A stretch of 64,000 nucleotides of DNA from Rhodobacterales bacterium (GTDB lineage: Bacteria; Pseudomonadota; Alphaproteobacteria; Rhodobacterales; Rhodobacteraceae): NCBI GenBank assembly GCA_026400355.1, contig JAPLPE010000019.1, forward strand, positions 124,001 to 188,000, in the 5' to 3' direction. The notes under the pieces are model-generated. The model was not told the DNA's origin, made no database searches, and worked only from the letters and a program-made list of their open reading frames with translations. Numbering within the stretch: the stretch's first letter is position 1; the number at the start of each line of letters is the position of its first letter. Below, in pieces: positions 8,967 through 17,273 of the stretch. Made by a program: the position numbers and the translations under genes.

Positions 8967-9841
8967 ATCAGGAAATTGACGACTTCCCGAGACTGGGATT
9001 CGAGGTTGCGGCGCATCTTGCCGAAGGCGGCGGCTTCGAGCTGGCGGACGCGCTCCTTTGAGAGGCCGAGTTCTTCGCCAAGGCTTTCCAGCGTGCGGGG
9101 TTCTTCACGGAGTTTCCGTTCGCGCACGATGAAGCGTTCGCGATCGTTGAGCGACGAGAGCGCCGTCAGGAGCCACTGGCGGAGCGTGTCGGTGTCGTGG
9201 CTGTTTTCGACGCGTTCGGCGGCCTGCATGCCGTCATCTTCCAGAGCCTCGATCCATTCGCGGCCTTCGTCTTCGGAAGACTGGGTGGCGTTGAGCGAGA
9301 AGTCGGAGCCGGAAAGGCGCCCCTCCATCATTTCGACGTCAGAGAGGGGCACGCCCACCTCGGTCGCGATCATTCGGCGGAGTTCGTGGCCCTCGAGGGT
9401 GATGCCTTCTGCGGCGGCCTCACGTTCCAGCCGGGCCTGGACGCGGCGCATGTTGAAGAAGAGCGACTTTTGAGAAGAGGTCGAGCCGGTGCGGACCATC
9501 GACCAGTTGCGCATGACATAGTCCTGGATCGACGCCTTGATCCACCAGACGGCGTAGGTGGAGAAGCGGACGCCACGGTCAGGGTCAAACTTGTCGGCGG
9601 CTTTCATGAGGCCGAGCGACGCCTCCTGGATGAGGTCGTTCATCGGCGCGCCGTAGCGGCGAAACTTGCCCGCCATAGATATGGCAAGGCGCATGTAGGC
9701 GGTAATGAGACGGTGAAGCGCCTTTTCGTCGCGCTTGTCGCGCCATGCATATGCAAGCCGCAATTCCGTTTCCGCATCGAGAAGTTCGGCCTTCATGGCC
9801 GTGCGGGAAAAGGTCAGATCAGAGAAACCATCGAGCGCCAC
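8963..9841 (-). CDS. rpoH: RNA polymerase sigma-32 factor (RpoH, probably RpoH-II type)
   Basis: 292-residue alternative sigma factor that directs RNA polymerase to heat-shock or oxidative-stress promoters. Region 2 contains LIQEASLGLMKAADKFDPDR and RFSTYAVWWIKASIQDYVMR; region 4 near the C-terminus contains LSKERVRQLEAAAFGKMR. The RpoH-box-like segment after region 2 reads SQKSLFFNMRR. Rhodobacterales usually carry two RpoH proteins; this one lacks clear clues about which, and type II is a guess. The GTG start at 9841 has AGGGGGG upstream; an internal ATG at 9796 is an alternative. The leader can form a hairpin at the start codon (9839-9896). Confidence 0.9.
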   Translation of the reverse strand: MALDGFSDLTFSRTAMKAELLDAETELRLAYAWRDKRDEKALHRLITAYMRLAISMAGKFRRYGAPMNDLIQEASLGLMKAADKFDPDRGVRFSTYAVWWIKASIQDYVMRNWSMVRTGSTSSQKSLFFNMRRVQARLEREAAAEGITLEGHELRRMIATEVGVPLSDVEMMEGRLSGSDFSLNATQSSEDEGREWIEALEDDGMQAAERVENSHDTDTLRQWLLTALSSLNDRERFIVRERKLREEPRTLESLGEELGLSKERVRQLEAAAFGKMRRNLESQSREVVNFLI

Positions 9842-9896
9842 GTGAAACCCCCCTATTTGTCTTCAGGCCTTCCGCTGTCGGGCAGGCCTTTCACGT
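9839..9896 (-). promoter_or_regulatory. Hairpin in the rpoH leader that pairs with the start codon
   Basis: The arm ACGTGAAA at 9840-9847 and TTTCACGT at 9889-9896 are perfect 8-base inverted repeats. On the rpoH transcript the 3' arm covers the first two bases of the GTG start (9841-9839) and lies directly after the AGGGGGG ribosome-binding site. An inner stem of AGGCCT (9865-9870 with 9884-9889) extends it. The fold could mask translation at low temperature, as known for other rpoH mRNAs, but this is inference from the repeat only. Confidence 0.45.
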
Positions 9897-9952
9897 CTTG
9901 TTTGGATTGGTTACGCAGGGGAAAGCAGACCGGATCAAACAAAGATGCACAG

Positions 9953-10495
9953 ATGCCCTTGCAAACACTGACATTGGTCCTAGGCAGCGCGGCATCGGGC
10001 AAATCGGGATTTGCCGAAGGGCTGGTCAAGGGATCGGGGCTGCGGCCCGTCTATGTCGCCACGGCGCAGATCTGGGACGATGAGATGGCGGCCAAGGTGG
10101 CAAGGCACCGGGTCATGCGGGAAGGTGGCGGCTGGCGGACGGTTGAGGAGCCACTGGACATGGGCCGGGCGTTGGCCGGGGTGACGGCGGACGAGGCGGT
10201 TCTGGTGGATTGCGCGACACTCTGGCTGACCAATGTGATGCTGGCCGAACCGTTGCCAGATGAAGAAGGGATTGCCCGGGCCGAGGCGGGGTTATTTGCG
10301 GCCTTCTATGCCTGCGCTGCGCCGGTGGTGATCGTATCCAATGAGGTGGGCGCGGGGATTGTGCCGGACAATGCGCTGGCGCGGCGGTTTCGCAATGCGC
10401 AGGGCGGGTTGAACCAGAGGATGGCGGCGCGGGCGGGGCTGGTGGTGGTGGTGATGGCGGGGTTACCTCTGGTGCTTAAAGGATCGCTGCCGTGA
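9953..10495 (+). CDS. cobU: Adenosylcobinamide kinase / adenosylcobinamide-phosphate guanylyltransferase
   Basis: 180 residues. Phosphorylates adenosylcobinamide and then attaches GMP, producing AdoCbi-GDP in the nucleotide-loop assembly of vitamin B12. The Walker A loop is GSAASGKSGFAEGL at residues 9-22; RHRVMREG and the ending with VVVMAGLPLVLKG are typical. It overlaps the phosphatase gene that follows by 4 bp (GTGA), so they form a cobalamin operon. ATG 9953 is chosen because it begins the P-loop strand (MPLQTLTLVLG). Confidence 0.93.
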   Translation: MPLQTLTLVLGSAASGKSGFAEGLVKGSGLRPVYVATAQIWDDEMAAKVARHRVMREGGGWRTVEEPLDMGRALAGVTADEAVLVDCATLWLTNVMLAEPLPDEEGIARAEAGLFAAFYACAAPVVIVSNEVGAGIVPDNALARRFRNAQGGLNQRMAARAGLVVVVMAGLPLVLKGSLP

Positions 10496-11064
10496 CGCGG
10501 TTGTGGCTGGTGCGGCACGGTCCGACGCATGCCAAAGGGATGGTGGGCTGGACGGATCTGCCAGCCGATCTGTCGGATGTGGCCGCGCTCGACCGGCTGG
10601 CGGCGCATCTGCCCGAGGCGCATGTGGTGTCGTCCGATCTGTCCCGCGCTGTGGCGACCGCAGATGCGATTGCCCGGGGGCGGCCGCGGTTGCCGCATGA
10701 TCCGGGGCTGCGTGAAATACATTTCGGTGCTTGGGAAGGGCGGTCCCATGCCGAGGTGGAGGCAGATGACCCTGTCCGAATCCGCGCCTTCTGGGACGAG
10801 CCGGGGCTGGTGAAGCCACCTGGTGGCGAAAGCTGGGACGAGGCGGCGGCGCGGGTAGGTGCGGCGGTTGACCGGCTTCTGGCGGCAAGGCTGGCCGACC
10901 TGATCGTCGTGGCCCATTTCGGGGCGATCCTGACGCAGTTGCAGCGGGCGCTGGACGTGCCGACGGTGGAGGCGTTCGGCCAGCGGATCGACAATCTGTC
11001 GGTGACGGAGTTGCTCTGTCGTCCCGAGGGCTGGACCGCCGGGCGGATCAATCACTGCCCGTGA
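10492..11064 (+). CDS. cobC: Histidine phosphatase family protein, probable alpha-ribazole phosphatase
   Basis: 190 residues of the histidine (phosphoglycerate mutase-like) phosphatase superfamily. The catalytic LVRHGPTH is at the N-terminus, followed by SSDLSRAVATAD, REIHFGAWEGRSH and the second catalytic His in VVAHFGAIL. Being translationally coupled to cobU supports a role in removing the 5'-phosphate from alpha-ribazole phosphate or cobalamin phosphate at the end of B12 synthesis. The sequence alone would also fit a general broad-specificity phosphatase. Confidence 0.8.
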   Translation: MTRLWLVRHGPTHAKGMVGWTDLPADLSDVAALDRLAAHLPEAHVVSSDLSRAVATADAIARGRPRLPHDPGLREIHFGAWEGRSHAEVEADDPVRIRAFWDEPGLVKPPGGESWDEAAARVGAAVDRLLAARLADLIVVAHFGAILTQLQRALDVPTVEAFGQRIDNLSVTELLCRPEGWTAGRINHCP

Positions 11065-11080
11065 TCGGGACCGTCACAAA

Positions 11081-11470
11081 TCAAGACTGTAGCGCGGGAA
11101 CCAGAACGCCTATGACCGAGCCCACCATCAGGATCAGCGTGGCAAGGAGGGCTATCACGAAACCGGCAGAGCGTTTGGAGGCATCGGCATTGTAGCTGCG
11201 CGCGTAGATGATACGGCCTGCGATGAAGATGAGCGCGAGAAGGGCGGCCCCGGGGTCGGAGACGTAGACGGCGAACATCCAGAGACTGGGCAGGAAGATG
11301 ATGAGTTGCTCGGCCGTGTTCTGGTGGACTCGGTAGACCCGTTCAAAGGCCGGATTGCCTGTGGTCGCCGGGGCGGGAACCCCGTATGTACCGCGCGCCT
11401 GACTGACGAGCGCGCCGAGGACGAGGAACATGAACAATACGAGTGCCGTCGCGATAACCGTCCAGACCAT
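11081..11470 (-). CDS. MAPEG family membrane protein
   Basis: 129-residue integral membrane protein with four hydrophobic segments and the MAPEG signature: GNPAFERVYRVHQNTAEQ followed later by GRIIYARSYN. MAPEG proteins (membrane-associated, eicosanoid and glutathione metabolism) often act as glutathione S-transferases in membranes. It converges on the cobU-cobC operon and is divergent from the soluble GST gene at 11571, with about 100 bp between the two, which could mean shared use in glutathione chemistry. Substrate unknown. Confidence 0.85.
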   Translation of the reverse strand: MVWTVIATALVLFMFLVLGALVSQARGTYGVPAPATTGNPAFERVYRVHQNTAEQLIIFLPSLWMFAVYVSDPGAALLALIFIAGRIIYARSYNADASKRSAGFVIALLATLILMVGSVIGVLVPALQS

Positions 11471-11570
11471 GCCAATGCCTTTTGTTGATTGCCTGCCCCT
11501 GACCTAACCATGTTCTGACCGAACACAAGCTGTTCCTCTGTCGACTGTCTGACTGCAAAAGGAAACCGGA

Positions 11571-12440
11571 ATGACCTCTGACCTTCTTATCGGCGACTAC
11601 GCCTATTCCAGCTGGTCGCTGCGCGGCTGGCTCATGTTCGACCATTTCGGGGTTCCGGTGCGGACAACGATGGTTGATTTCGCTTCGGGCGATGTGGCGG
11701 AACAGATGACGGCCCATGCGCCGGCGCGGACGGTGCCGACGTTTCTGACTCCCGATGGGGTGGCGGTGTCTGACAGTCTCGCGATTGCCGAGGAAGTGGC
11801 GAGCCGGTTTCCCGAAGCGGACCTTTGGCCGGCCGATCCGGCGGCGCGGGCCATGGCGCGGACTTTGGCGGCCGAGATGCATTCGGGGTTTGCAGCGCTG
11901 CGGCAGGCCTGCCCGATGAACCTGCGCACGGCCTATCGGGATGTGCCGGTGTCGGCCGAGGTGCAGGCGAACCTTGACCGGATCGAGGTGATCTGGGGCC
12001 ATGCGCTGGACCGGTTCGGGGGGCCTTGGCTGTGCGGAGCCTATTCGGCGGCGGATGCGTTCTATGCACCGGTGGCGGCGCGGATTGCAGGATACGGGCT
12101 GACGGTCGGTCCGGTGGCGGCGGCCTATGTGGCGGCACATCTTGCCGATCCGTCGTTCCGGCGCTGGCGGGCGATGGGGCTGGTTCAGGGGGCAACCTTG
12201 GCGCGTTATGCCAAGGATTATGCGCAGGTCGCCTGGCCTGGCCCTGCCCCGCTGGCGGCAAAGGCGGCGGAGAGCGGGGTGGCCGAGAACGCGGGCTGCC
12301 TTTACTCGGGGAAGCCGGTGACGCATCTGCTCGAGGCTGGGGGCCGGGTCTTTGGGTTCTGCAATGCCTTCTGCCGGGACAAGACGTTGGTCGATCCGCT
12401 GGCCTGGACCGCCTTTGCGAAGGCGTGGAACCGGACGTAG
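11571..12440 (+). CDS. Glutathione S-transferase with C-terminal Cys-rich extension
   Basis: 289 residues. Residues 1-210 are a canonical GST: a thioredoxin-like N-terminal domain with DYAYSSWSLRGW, the cis-proline element RTVPTFL, VSDSLAIAEEVA, and an all-helical C-domain. Residues from about 235 form an extra module with NAGCLYSGKPV, then GFCNAFCRDKT, which resembles a small TRASH/YHS-like metal- or cofactor-binding fold. Ordinary GSTs end near residue 210-220. A GGAAACCGG purine stretch precedes ATG 11571. It likely conjugates glutathione to electrophiles; the role of the added module is unknown. Confidence 0.85.
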   Translation: MTSDLLIGDYAYSSWSLRGWLMFDHFGVPVRTTMVDFASGDVAEQMTAHAPARTVPTFLTPDGVAVSDSLAIAEEVASRFPEADLWPADPAARAMARTLAAEMHSGFAALRQACPMNLRTAYRDVPVSAEVQANLDRIEVIWGHALDRFGGPWLCGAYSAADAFYAPVAARIAGYGLTVGPVAAAYVAAHLADPSFRRWRAMGLVQGATLARYAKDYAQVAWPGPAPLAAKAAESGVAENAGCLYSGKPVTHLLEAGGRVFGFCNAFCRDKTLVDPLAWTAFAKAWNRT

Positions 12441-12535
12441 GCTGCGTGCTTGCCCGCACATTTCCTCGCGGCTCGCATTAACCAATCCTCAACCACTCCC
12501 CCCGCATCGTTAACGGGAGATATGGGAGCGGGTTC

Positions 12536-14050
12536 GTGGTTGCAGTCGCCTATACGGTGGCCTTTGAGGGCGTGGAGGCGCGGCTGGTCGAGGTGCAGTG
12601 CGCCGTCACCGCCGGGATGCCGAGCTTTGCCATCGTGGGCCTGCCCGACAAGGCCGTGTCCGAGGCGCGGGAACGGGTGCGCACAGCGCTGACCTCGATG
12701 GCGATCGCCCTGCCCTCGCGCCGGATCACGGTGAACCTTTCGCCTGCCGACCTGCCCAAGGAAGGGTCGCATTTTGACCTGCCCATCGCGCTGGCCCTGC
12801 TTGCCGCCATCGACATCCTGCCGCATGACGAGGTGGCCCGGACCGTGGCGCTGGGGGAATTATCGCTGGGTGGCAAGCTCGTCCCGGTCATCGGGGCGCT
12901 GCCGGCGGCGCTGGCGGCGGCGGAAGAGGAACGGATGCTGCTGTGCCCCAGCGCCTGCGGGGCCGAGGCGGCCTGGGTTACGGCGACCGAGGTGATCGCG
13001 GCGGGATCTTTGGCCGAGGTGATCCGGCATTACACCGGGGCGCAGACCATCCCGCCTTCGGCACCCGGCGAGGTCACAACGCCGGTGGCGGTGCGTGACC
13101 TGCGCGATGTGAAGGGACAGGAACGGGCGAAACGGGCGCTCGAAATCGCGGCGGCGGGGCGGCATCATCTGATGCTGGTGGGCAGTCCGGGGTCGGGGAA
13201 ATCCATGCTCGCGGCGCGGATTCCTGGCATCCTTCCGCCGCTGACGGCGGCCGAGGCGCTGGAGACATCGATGATCCATTCGCTTTCAGGGCTGCTCAGC
13301 GCAGGGGGGATCAGCCGGACAAGGCCGTTCCGCGACCCGCATCATACGGCGTCAATGGCGGCCATCGTGGGTGGCGGGCGGGGGGCGAAGCCGGGTGAGA
13401 TCAGTCTGGCGCACAACGGCGTGTTGTTCATGGACGAATTTCCCGAGTTCCCCCGGACCGTCCTCGAGACGCTTCGCCAGCCGATCGAGACGGGCGAGGT
13501 CGTGGTGGCGCGGGCCAATGCACATATCCGCTATCCCTGCCGGTTCATGCTGGTCGCGGCGGCGAACCCCTGCAAATGCGGGCATCTGGCCGATGCGGCC
13601 CGGGCCTGCACCCGGGCGCCCGCCTGTGGTGAAGATTATCTTGGCCGGATTTCCGGCCCGCTGATGGACCGTTTCGATCTGCGGGTCGAGGTGCCGCCGG
13701 TGGCCTATGCCGACCTTGATCTGCCCGAATCAGGGGACGGATCGGCTACGGTCGCCGGGCGGGTGGCGGCGGCGCGAGTGGTGCAGGCCCGGCGGTTTGA
13801 CGGTATCGACGGGGTGCGGGTCAATGCGGATGCGGAAGGGCAACTGCTCGAGGAGGTGGCGACGCCCGATCCGCAGGGGCGGGATCTGCTGACCAAGGTG
13901 GCGCAGCGGTTCGGCCTGTCGGCGCGAGGCTATCACCGGGTGCTGCGTGTGGCGCGGACGATAGCCGATCTGGAAGGTGCTACCGGCGTGCGCCAGCCGC
14001 ATGTAGCCGAGGCGGTGAGTTACCGGCTGGCCCTGTCGAAGGAAGTGTGA
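12536..14050 (+). CDS. comM: YifB/ComM family Mg-chelatase-like AAA+ ATPase
   Basis: 504 residues. The N-terminal ChlI-like domain (starting VAVAYTVAFEGVEARLVEVQ) is followed by an AAA+ module with Walker A GSPGSGKSML, Walker B FMDEFPEF, and sensor and arginine segments including MDRFDLRVEV. ComM is a hexameric branch-migration helicase that helps integrate donor DNA in natural transformation; in non-competent hosts its use is unclear. The GTG start at 12536 fits a GGGAGATATGGG region upstream. The last 31 bp overlap the convergent esterase gene. Confidence 0.92.
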   Translation: MVAVAYTVAFEGVEARLVEVQCAVTAGMPSFAIVGLPDKAVSEARERVRTALTSMAIALPSRRITVNLSPADLPKEGSHFDLPIALALLAAIDILPHDEVARTVALGELSLGGKLVPVIGALPAALAAAEEERMLLCPSACGAEAAWVTATEVIAAGSLAEVIRHYTGAQTIPPSAPGEVTTPVAVRDLRDVKGQERAKRALEIAAAGRHHLMLVGSPGSGKSMLAARIPGILPPLTAAEALETSMIHSLSGLLSAGGISRTRPFRDPHHTASMAAIVGGGRGAKPGEISLAHNGVLFMDEFPEFPRTVLETLRQPIETGEVVVARANAHIRYPCRFMLVAAANPCKCGHLADAARACTRAPACGEDYLGRISGPLMDRFDLRVEVPPVAYADLDLPESGDGSATVAGRVAAARVVQARRFDGIDGVRVNADAEGQLLEEVATPDPQGRDLLTKVAQRFGLSARGYHRVLRVARTIADLEGATGVRQPHVAEAVSYRLALSKEV

Positions 14051-14940
14051 ACGAAACGCGCCGTGTCCTTGAGCGCATCCCGCGCCTCGGGCAGCCAACC
14101 GTCGAACATCTGCCAGACATGCGGGCAATCAGGCCAGATCTGCAAGGTCACCTCGCCCCCGGCGGCGCAGAGGTGATCGGCCATGCGGACGGCATCATCG
14201 CAGAGGGCCTCGTGGCTGCCGGCCTGAAGCAGGACGGGTGGCGGGGTGATGTAGCGGGCGAAAAGGGGCGAGGCGCGGGGGTCTTCAGGCGGGGCACCAG
14301 CGAGATAGAGGGTCGCAGCTTCGGCCATGCGCTCGACGGGAAGGACGACCTCGCGGGTGGTTGCGGCATGCAGGCTTTTGCCGTGCAGTGTCATGTCGGT
14401 CCAGGGGGAGAAGGCGAAGAGACCGGCGGGGGGCTGGCCGTGGAGGGTCAGGTGAGACAGCAGGGAGAGTGCCAGACCACCGCCGGCGCTGTCGCCGCCA
14501 ATGACGATATCCTGCGGGTCGTGGCCTCTGGCGATGAGGTAGTCCCAGACGGCGAGCATATCGTCAAAGGCAGCAGGGAAGGGCGCATCCTGCAAGAGGC
14601 GGTAGTCGGGGGCGATGACCTCGCGCATGGCGAGGCGTGACAGGCGGGCGATCAGGGCCAGATGCGTGCGCCCGCTACCGGCGAAGTAGGCGCCGCCATG
14701 GACGTAAAGAATGATCTGGCGGGCGCGGAGGGTCCCGTGGGGGACAGCGGCACGGATGATATGCAAGGGGACGGGGCCGCTGCGGTCGGTCAGATGGTTC
14801 GTCAGCGGCGGGACGAGGAAGACGCGCCGGGCGGTGTGCGCGAAATCAGCGGCCCCGCGTTCGGGCGAGACGGTCCGGGCGAGTCGGGGACGGGCGACAC
14901 GGCGCAGGAGCCCGTTCAGGACCCGGAGTTGCCAGGACAT
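14020..14940 (-). CDS. Alpha/beta hydrolase of the hormone-sensitive-lipase family
   Basis: 306 residues with the HSL-family oxyanion motif YVHGGAYFAG, nucleophile elbow GGDSAGGGL, and a C-terminal His in CPHVWQMF; the acid is probably Asp in the segment before it. Such enzymes are cytoplasmic carboxylesterases of broad ester specificity. ATG 14940 lies one base after the gshB stop codon, so the gene is translated in the gshB operon. Its 3' end overlaps comM on the opposite strand. The natural substrate is unknown. Confidence 0.87.
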   Translation of the reverse strand: MSWQLRVLNGLLRRVARPRLARTVSPERGAADFAHTARRVFLVPPLTNHLTDRSGPVPLHIIRAAVPHGTLRARQIILYVHGGAYFAGSGRTHLALIARLSRLAMREVIAPDYRLLQDAPFPAAFDDMLAVWDYLIARGHDPQDIVIGGDSAGGGLALSLLSHLTLHGQPPAGLFAFSPWTDMTLHGKSLHAATTREVVLPVERMAEAATLYLAGAPPEDPRASPLFARYITPPPVLLQAGSHEALCDDAVRMADHLCAAGGEVTLQIWPDCPHVWQMFDGWLPEARDALKDTARFVHTSFDRASR

Positions 14941-14941
14941 G

Positions 14942-15886
14942 TCACGCAGCCCGCCGCGCCTCGATGGCCTGCCAGATCCTTTCGGCGGTGTTTGTGCCGT
15001 CGAAACGCTCAAGCTCCTGAATGCCGGTGGGCGAGGTCACGTTGATCTCGGTCAGCCAGTCGCCGATCACGTCGATGCCGACAAAGATCTGGCCCTTTTC
15101 GCGCAGAAGCGGGCCGATGGCGGCGCAGATCTCGCGGTCCCGGGCGGTGAGTTCGACCTTCTCGGGGCGGCCGCCGACATGCATGTTGGAGCGGGTTTCA
15201 CCCTGCGCGGGCACGCGGTTGATTGCGCCTACGGGTTCGCCATCGACAAGGATGACTCGCTTGTCGCCCTTGGTCACGGCGGGGAGGTATTTCTGCACGA
15301 TCAGGGGTTCACGGCTGATGCCGGTGAACATCTCAAACAGCGAGGCGAGGTTGCCGTCATTGCCGGCCAGCTTGAACACGCCCGCGCCGCCGTTGCCGTA
15401 AAGCGGCTTGAGGATGATGTCGCCATGCCGTTCGCGGAAGGCGCGAAGCGTGGGAAGATCGCGAGCGATGGCAGTGGGTGGGGTGAGGTCGGGGAAGCGG
15501 AGGACGAGGAGCTTTTCGGGGTAGTTGCGGACCCAGAAGGGGTCGTTGACGACGAGCGTCCCGGGGTGGATCAGGTCGAGAATATGGGTCGTTGTGATGT
15601 AGCCCATGTCGAACGGCGGGTCCTGGCGGAGCCAGACCACGTCGAAGGTGCCGAGATCGACCTCAAGCTCGGCCCCGAGCGAGTAGTGATCGCCCTTGAC
15701 CCGCCGCACGGTCAGCGGCCAGCCCCGGGCAGTGACACGGCCTTCCTGAAATGCAAGACGGTCGGGTGTGTAATAGAAAAGCGAGTGGCCGCGCGCCTGC
15801 GCTTCGAGCGCGATGCGGAAGGTGGAATCGGCGTCGATGTTGATCGGCGCGATGGGATCCATCTGGATTGCAACCTTGAGCGGCAT
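14942..15886 (-). CDS. gshB: Glutathione synthetase
   Basis: 314 residues. Joins gamma-glutamylcysteine to glycine using ATP in the cytoplasm, the last step of glutathione synthesis. The prokaryotic GshB pattern is seen: [15 protein letters not shown] at the start, the ATP-grasp elements [14 protein letters not shown] and [18 protein letters not shown], and [12 protein letters not shown] at the Mg-binding C-terminus. Length matches the family. A glutathione-related neighbourhood (GST, MAPEG) lies about 3 kb away. Confidence 0.95.
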   Translation of the reverse strand: MPLKVAIQMDPIAPINIDADSTFRIALEAQARGHSLFYYTPDRLAFQEGRVTARGWPLTVRRVKGDHYSLGAELEVDLGTFDVVWLRQDPPFDMGYITTTHILDLIHPGTLVVNDPFWVRNYPEKLLVLRFPDLTPPTAIARDLPTLRAFRERHGDIILKPLYGNGGAGVFKLAGNDGNLASLFEMFTGISREPLIVQKYLPAVTKGDKRVILVDGEPVGAINRVPAQGETRSNMHVGGRPEKVELTARDREICAAIGPLLREKGQIFVGIDVIGDWLTEINVTSPTGIQELERFDGTNTAERIWQAIEARRAA

Positions 15887-15950
15887 CGCGGAACCCCTTT
15901 GCTGCGTGACCCGCCGCTACATGGCCCAAGCCTGCAGCGGGTGCAATGGG

Positions 15951-16307
15951 TCAGGGGGCGCCGAAGGCGTTCTCGATGATGCGGGTGGTGCCGCGCCCGT
16001 CGACAAGGGCCACGTCAAAGCGCATTTCGGTGAGCTGTCCTTTGGGTTCGCCCGCGAGGAATTCGAGCGCGGCATTGCAAAGGCGGTCCATCTGGCGGCG
16101 GCCAAGGCGAAGCGCGGCCAGATCGAAAGTCCGGCTTTTCTTGACTTCGACAAAAACGATGAGGTCGCCTTCGCGGGCGATGAGATCGATTTCGCCGGCT
16201 TCGCCGCGCCAGCGGCGGTGGGCGACCGCACTGCCCCGGCGTTGATAGTCACGGGCGACGATATCTTCGGCGGCGAGGCCCGCGTGATAGCTGACGGTTC
16301 CTGTCAT
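15951..16307 (-). CDS. YraN/UPF0102 family nuclease-like protein
   Basis: 118 residues with a restriction-endonuclease-like core: GLAAEDIVARDYQRRG, then GEIDLIAREGDLIVFVEVKKS, where E, D and EVK form the expected metal-binding site. YraN proteins are small, widely conserved and probably act in DNA processing, but no activity is firmly established. It overlaps the stop of rsmI by 4 bp (ATGA), the classic rsmI-yraN pair, and lies upstream of gshB in the same direction. Confidence 0.88.
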   Translation of the reverse strand: MTGTVSYHAGLAAEDIVARDYQRRGSAVAHRRWRGEAGEIDLIAREGDLIVFVEVKKSRTFDLAALRLGRRQMDRLCNAALEFLAGEPKGQLTEMRFDVALVDGRGTTRIIENAFGAP

Positions 16308-17164
16308 GCGTCATCCCCGAGCGTGAGGGCGATCTGGTAGACCTGACGGCGCGGGAGGCCCATGGCCCCTGCCACCATCGTTGCTGCATCCTTGATCCGC
16401 ATCGTCTTCATCGCCTCCTTCAGCGCCGTCTGCACGTCACCATCGGCCACATCCACTGCCCCGGCCCGCCCGACCAGAACGACGATTTCGCCCCTCACCG
16501 CGCGGTCGTGGAACATCACGGAAAGATTGGAAAGCGGACCGCGCTGCACCTCTTCGAACCGTTTGGTCAGTTCGCGGCAGACGACAGCCTGCCGTTCTGG
16601 ACCCAGTATACGCACGAGATCGGTTAGCAGGGCGTATACGCGCTTGGGTGATTCGTAGAAGATCAGGGTAAATGGCATATCGCGGAGGGCCGCGATCTCG
16701 GTCTCTCGCTGGGACTGTGCGGCGGAGAGGAATCCCACGAAAAGGAATCTGTCCGAGGGCAGACCCGAGACCGTGAGTGCGGCCAGCATCGCGGAGGGTC
16801 CGGGAACGGCGGTGACGGGCAGGCCGGCAGCAATGACCGCGCGGCCAAGTTCGTAGCCGGGGTCGGCCACGAGGGGCGTGCCGGCCTCGGCCACATAGGC
16901 CACGGACTTGCCTGCGGCGATACCGGCCACGAGGCGGTCGGCGGCAGCGCCGGTGGAATGGTCGTGATAGGCGATCAGGGGGCGCTGGCCGGGGCTGATG
17001 CCGTGAATCTCCATCAGTTTGCGGGCGGTGCGGGTGTCTTCGGCGGCAATCATGTCGGCGCTGGCCAGCACGTCGAGGGCGCGCAGCGTGATGTCGCGGG
17101 CACTGCCGATGGGGGTCGAGACGAAATAGAGTCCGGCAGAAAGGGGCTTGTGGTTGAAAATCAT
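16304..17164 (-). CDS. rsmI: 16S rRNA (cytidine-1402-2'-O)-methyltransferase
   Basis: 286 residues. Methylates the 2'-hydroxyl of C1402 in the decoding centre of 16S rRNA with S-adenosylmethionine. The tetrapyrrole-methylase-type fold is recognisable from LYFVSTPIGSARDITLRAL, AAEDTRTARKLM, GTPLVADPGYELGRA, PGPSAMLAALTVSGL and FYESPKRVYALL. First gene of the rsmI-yraN-gshB-esterase run, divergent from the LpoA-like lipoprotein gene (110 bp apart), the usual arrangement in Gram-negative bacteria. Confidence 0.95.
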   Translation of the reverse strand: MIFNHKPLSAGLYFVSTPIGSARDITLRALDVLASADMIAAEDTRTARKLMEIHGISPGQRPLIAYHDHSTGAAADRLVAGIAAGKSVAYVAEAGTPLVADPGYELGRAVIAAGLPVTAVPGPSAMLAALTVSGLPSDRFLFVGFLSAAQSQRETEIAALRDMPFTLIFYESPKRVYALLTDLVRILGPERQAVVCRELTKRFEEVQRGPLSNLSVMFHDRAVRGEIVVLVGRAGAVDVADGDVQTALKEAMKTMRIKDAATMVAGAMGLPRRQVYQIALTLGDDA

Positions 17165-17273
17165 GCCTAGACCCCTGTATTGCCGCGCCTATGATGCTAT
17201 CGCGATCGAAACGACCCGGCCCGATGACAGCCGCAACCAAAAAGACCGCGTCACCAAGAGGGAGAGTGACTGT

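Noticed and set aside
9842-9952. A cobalamin riboswitch upstream of cobU
   Set aside because: The gap is too short for the AdoCbl aptamer and lacks its B12-box pattern; the inverted repeats relate to rpoH on the other strand.
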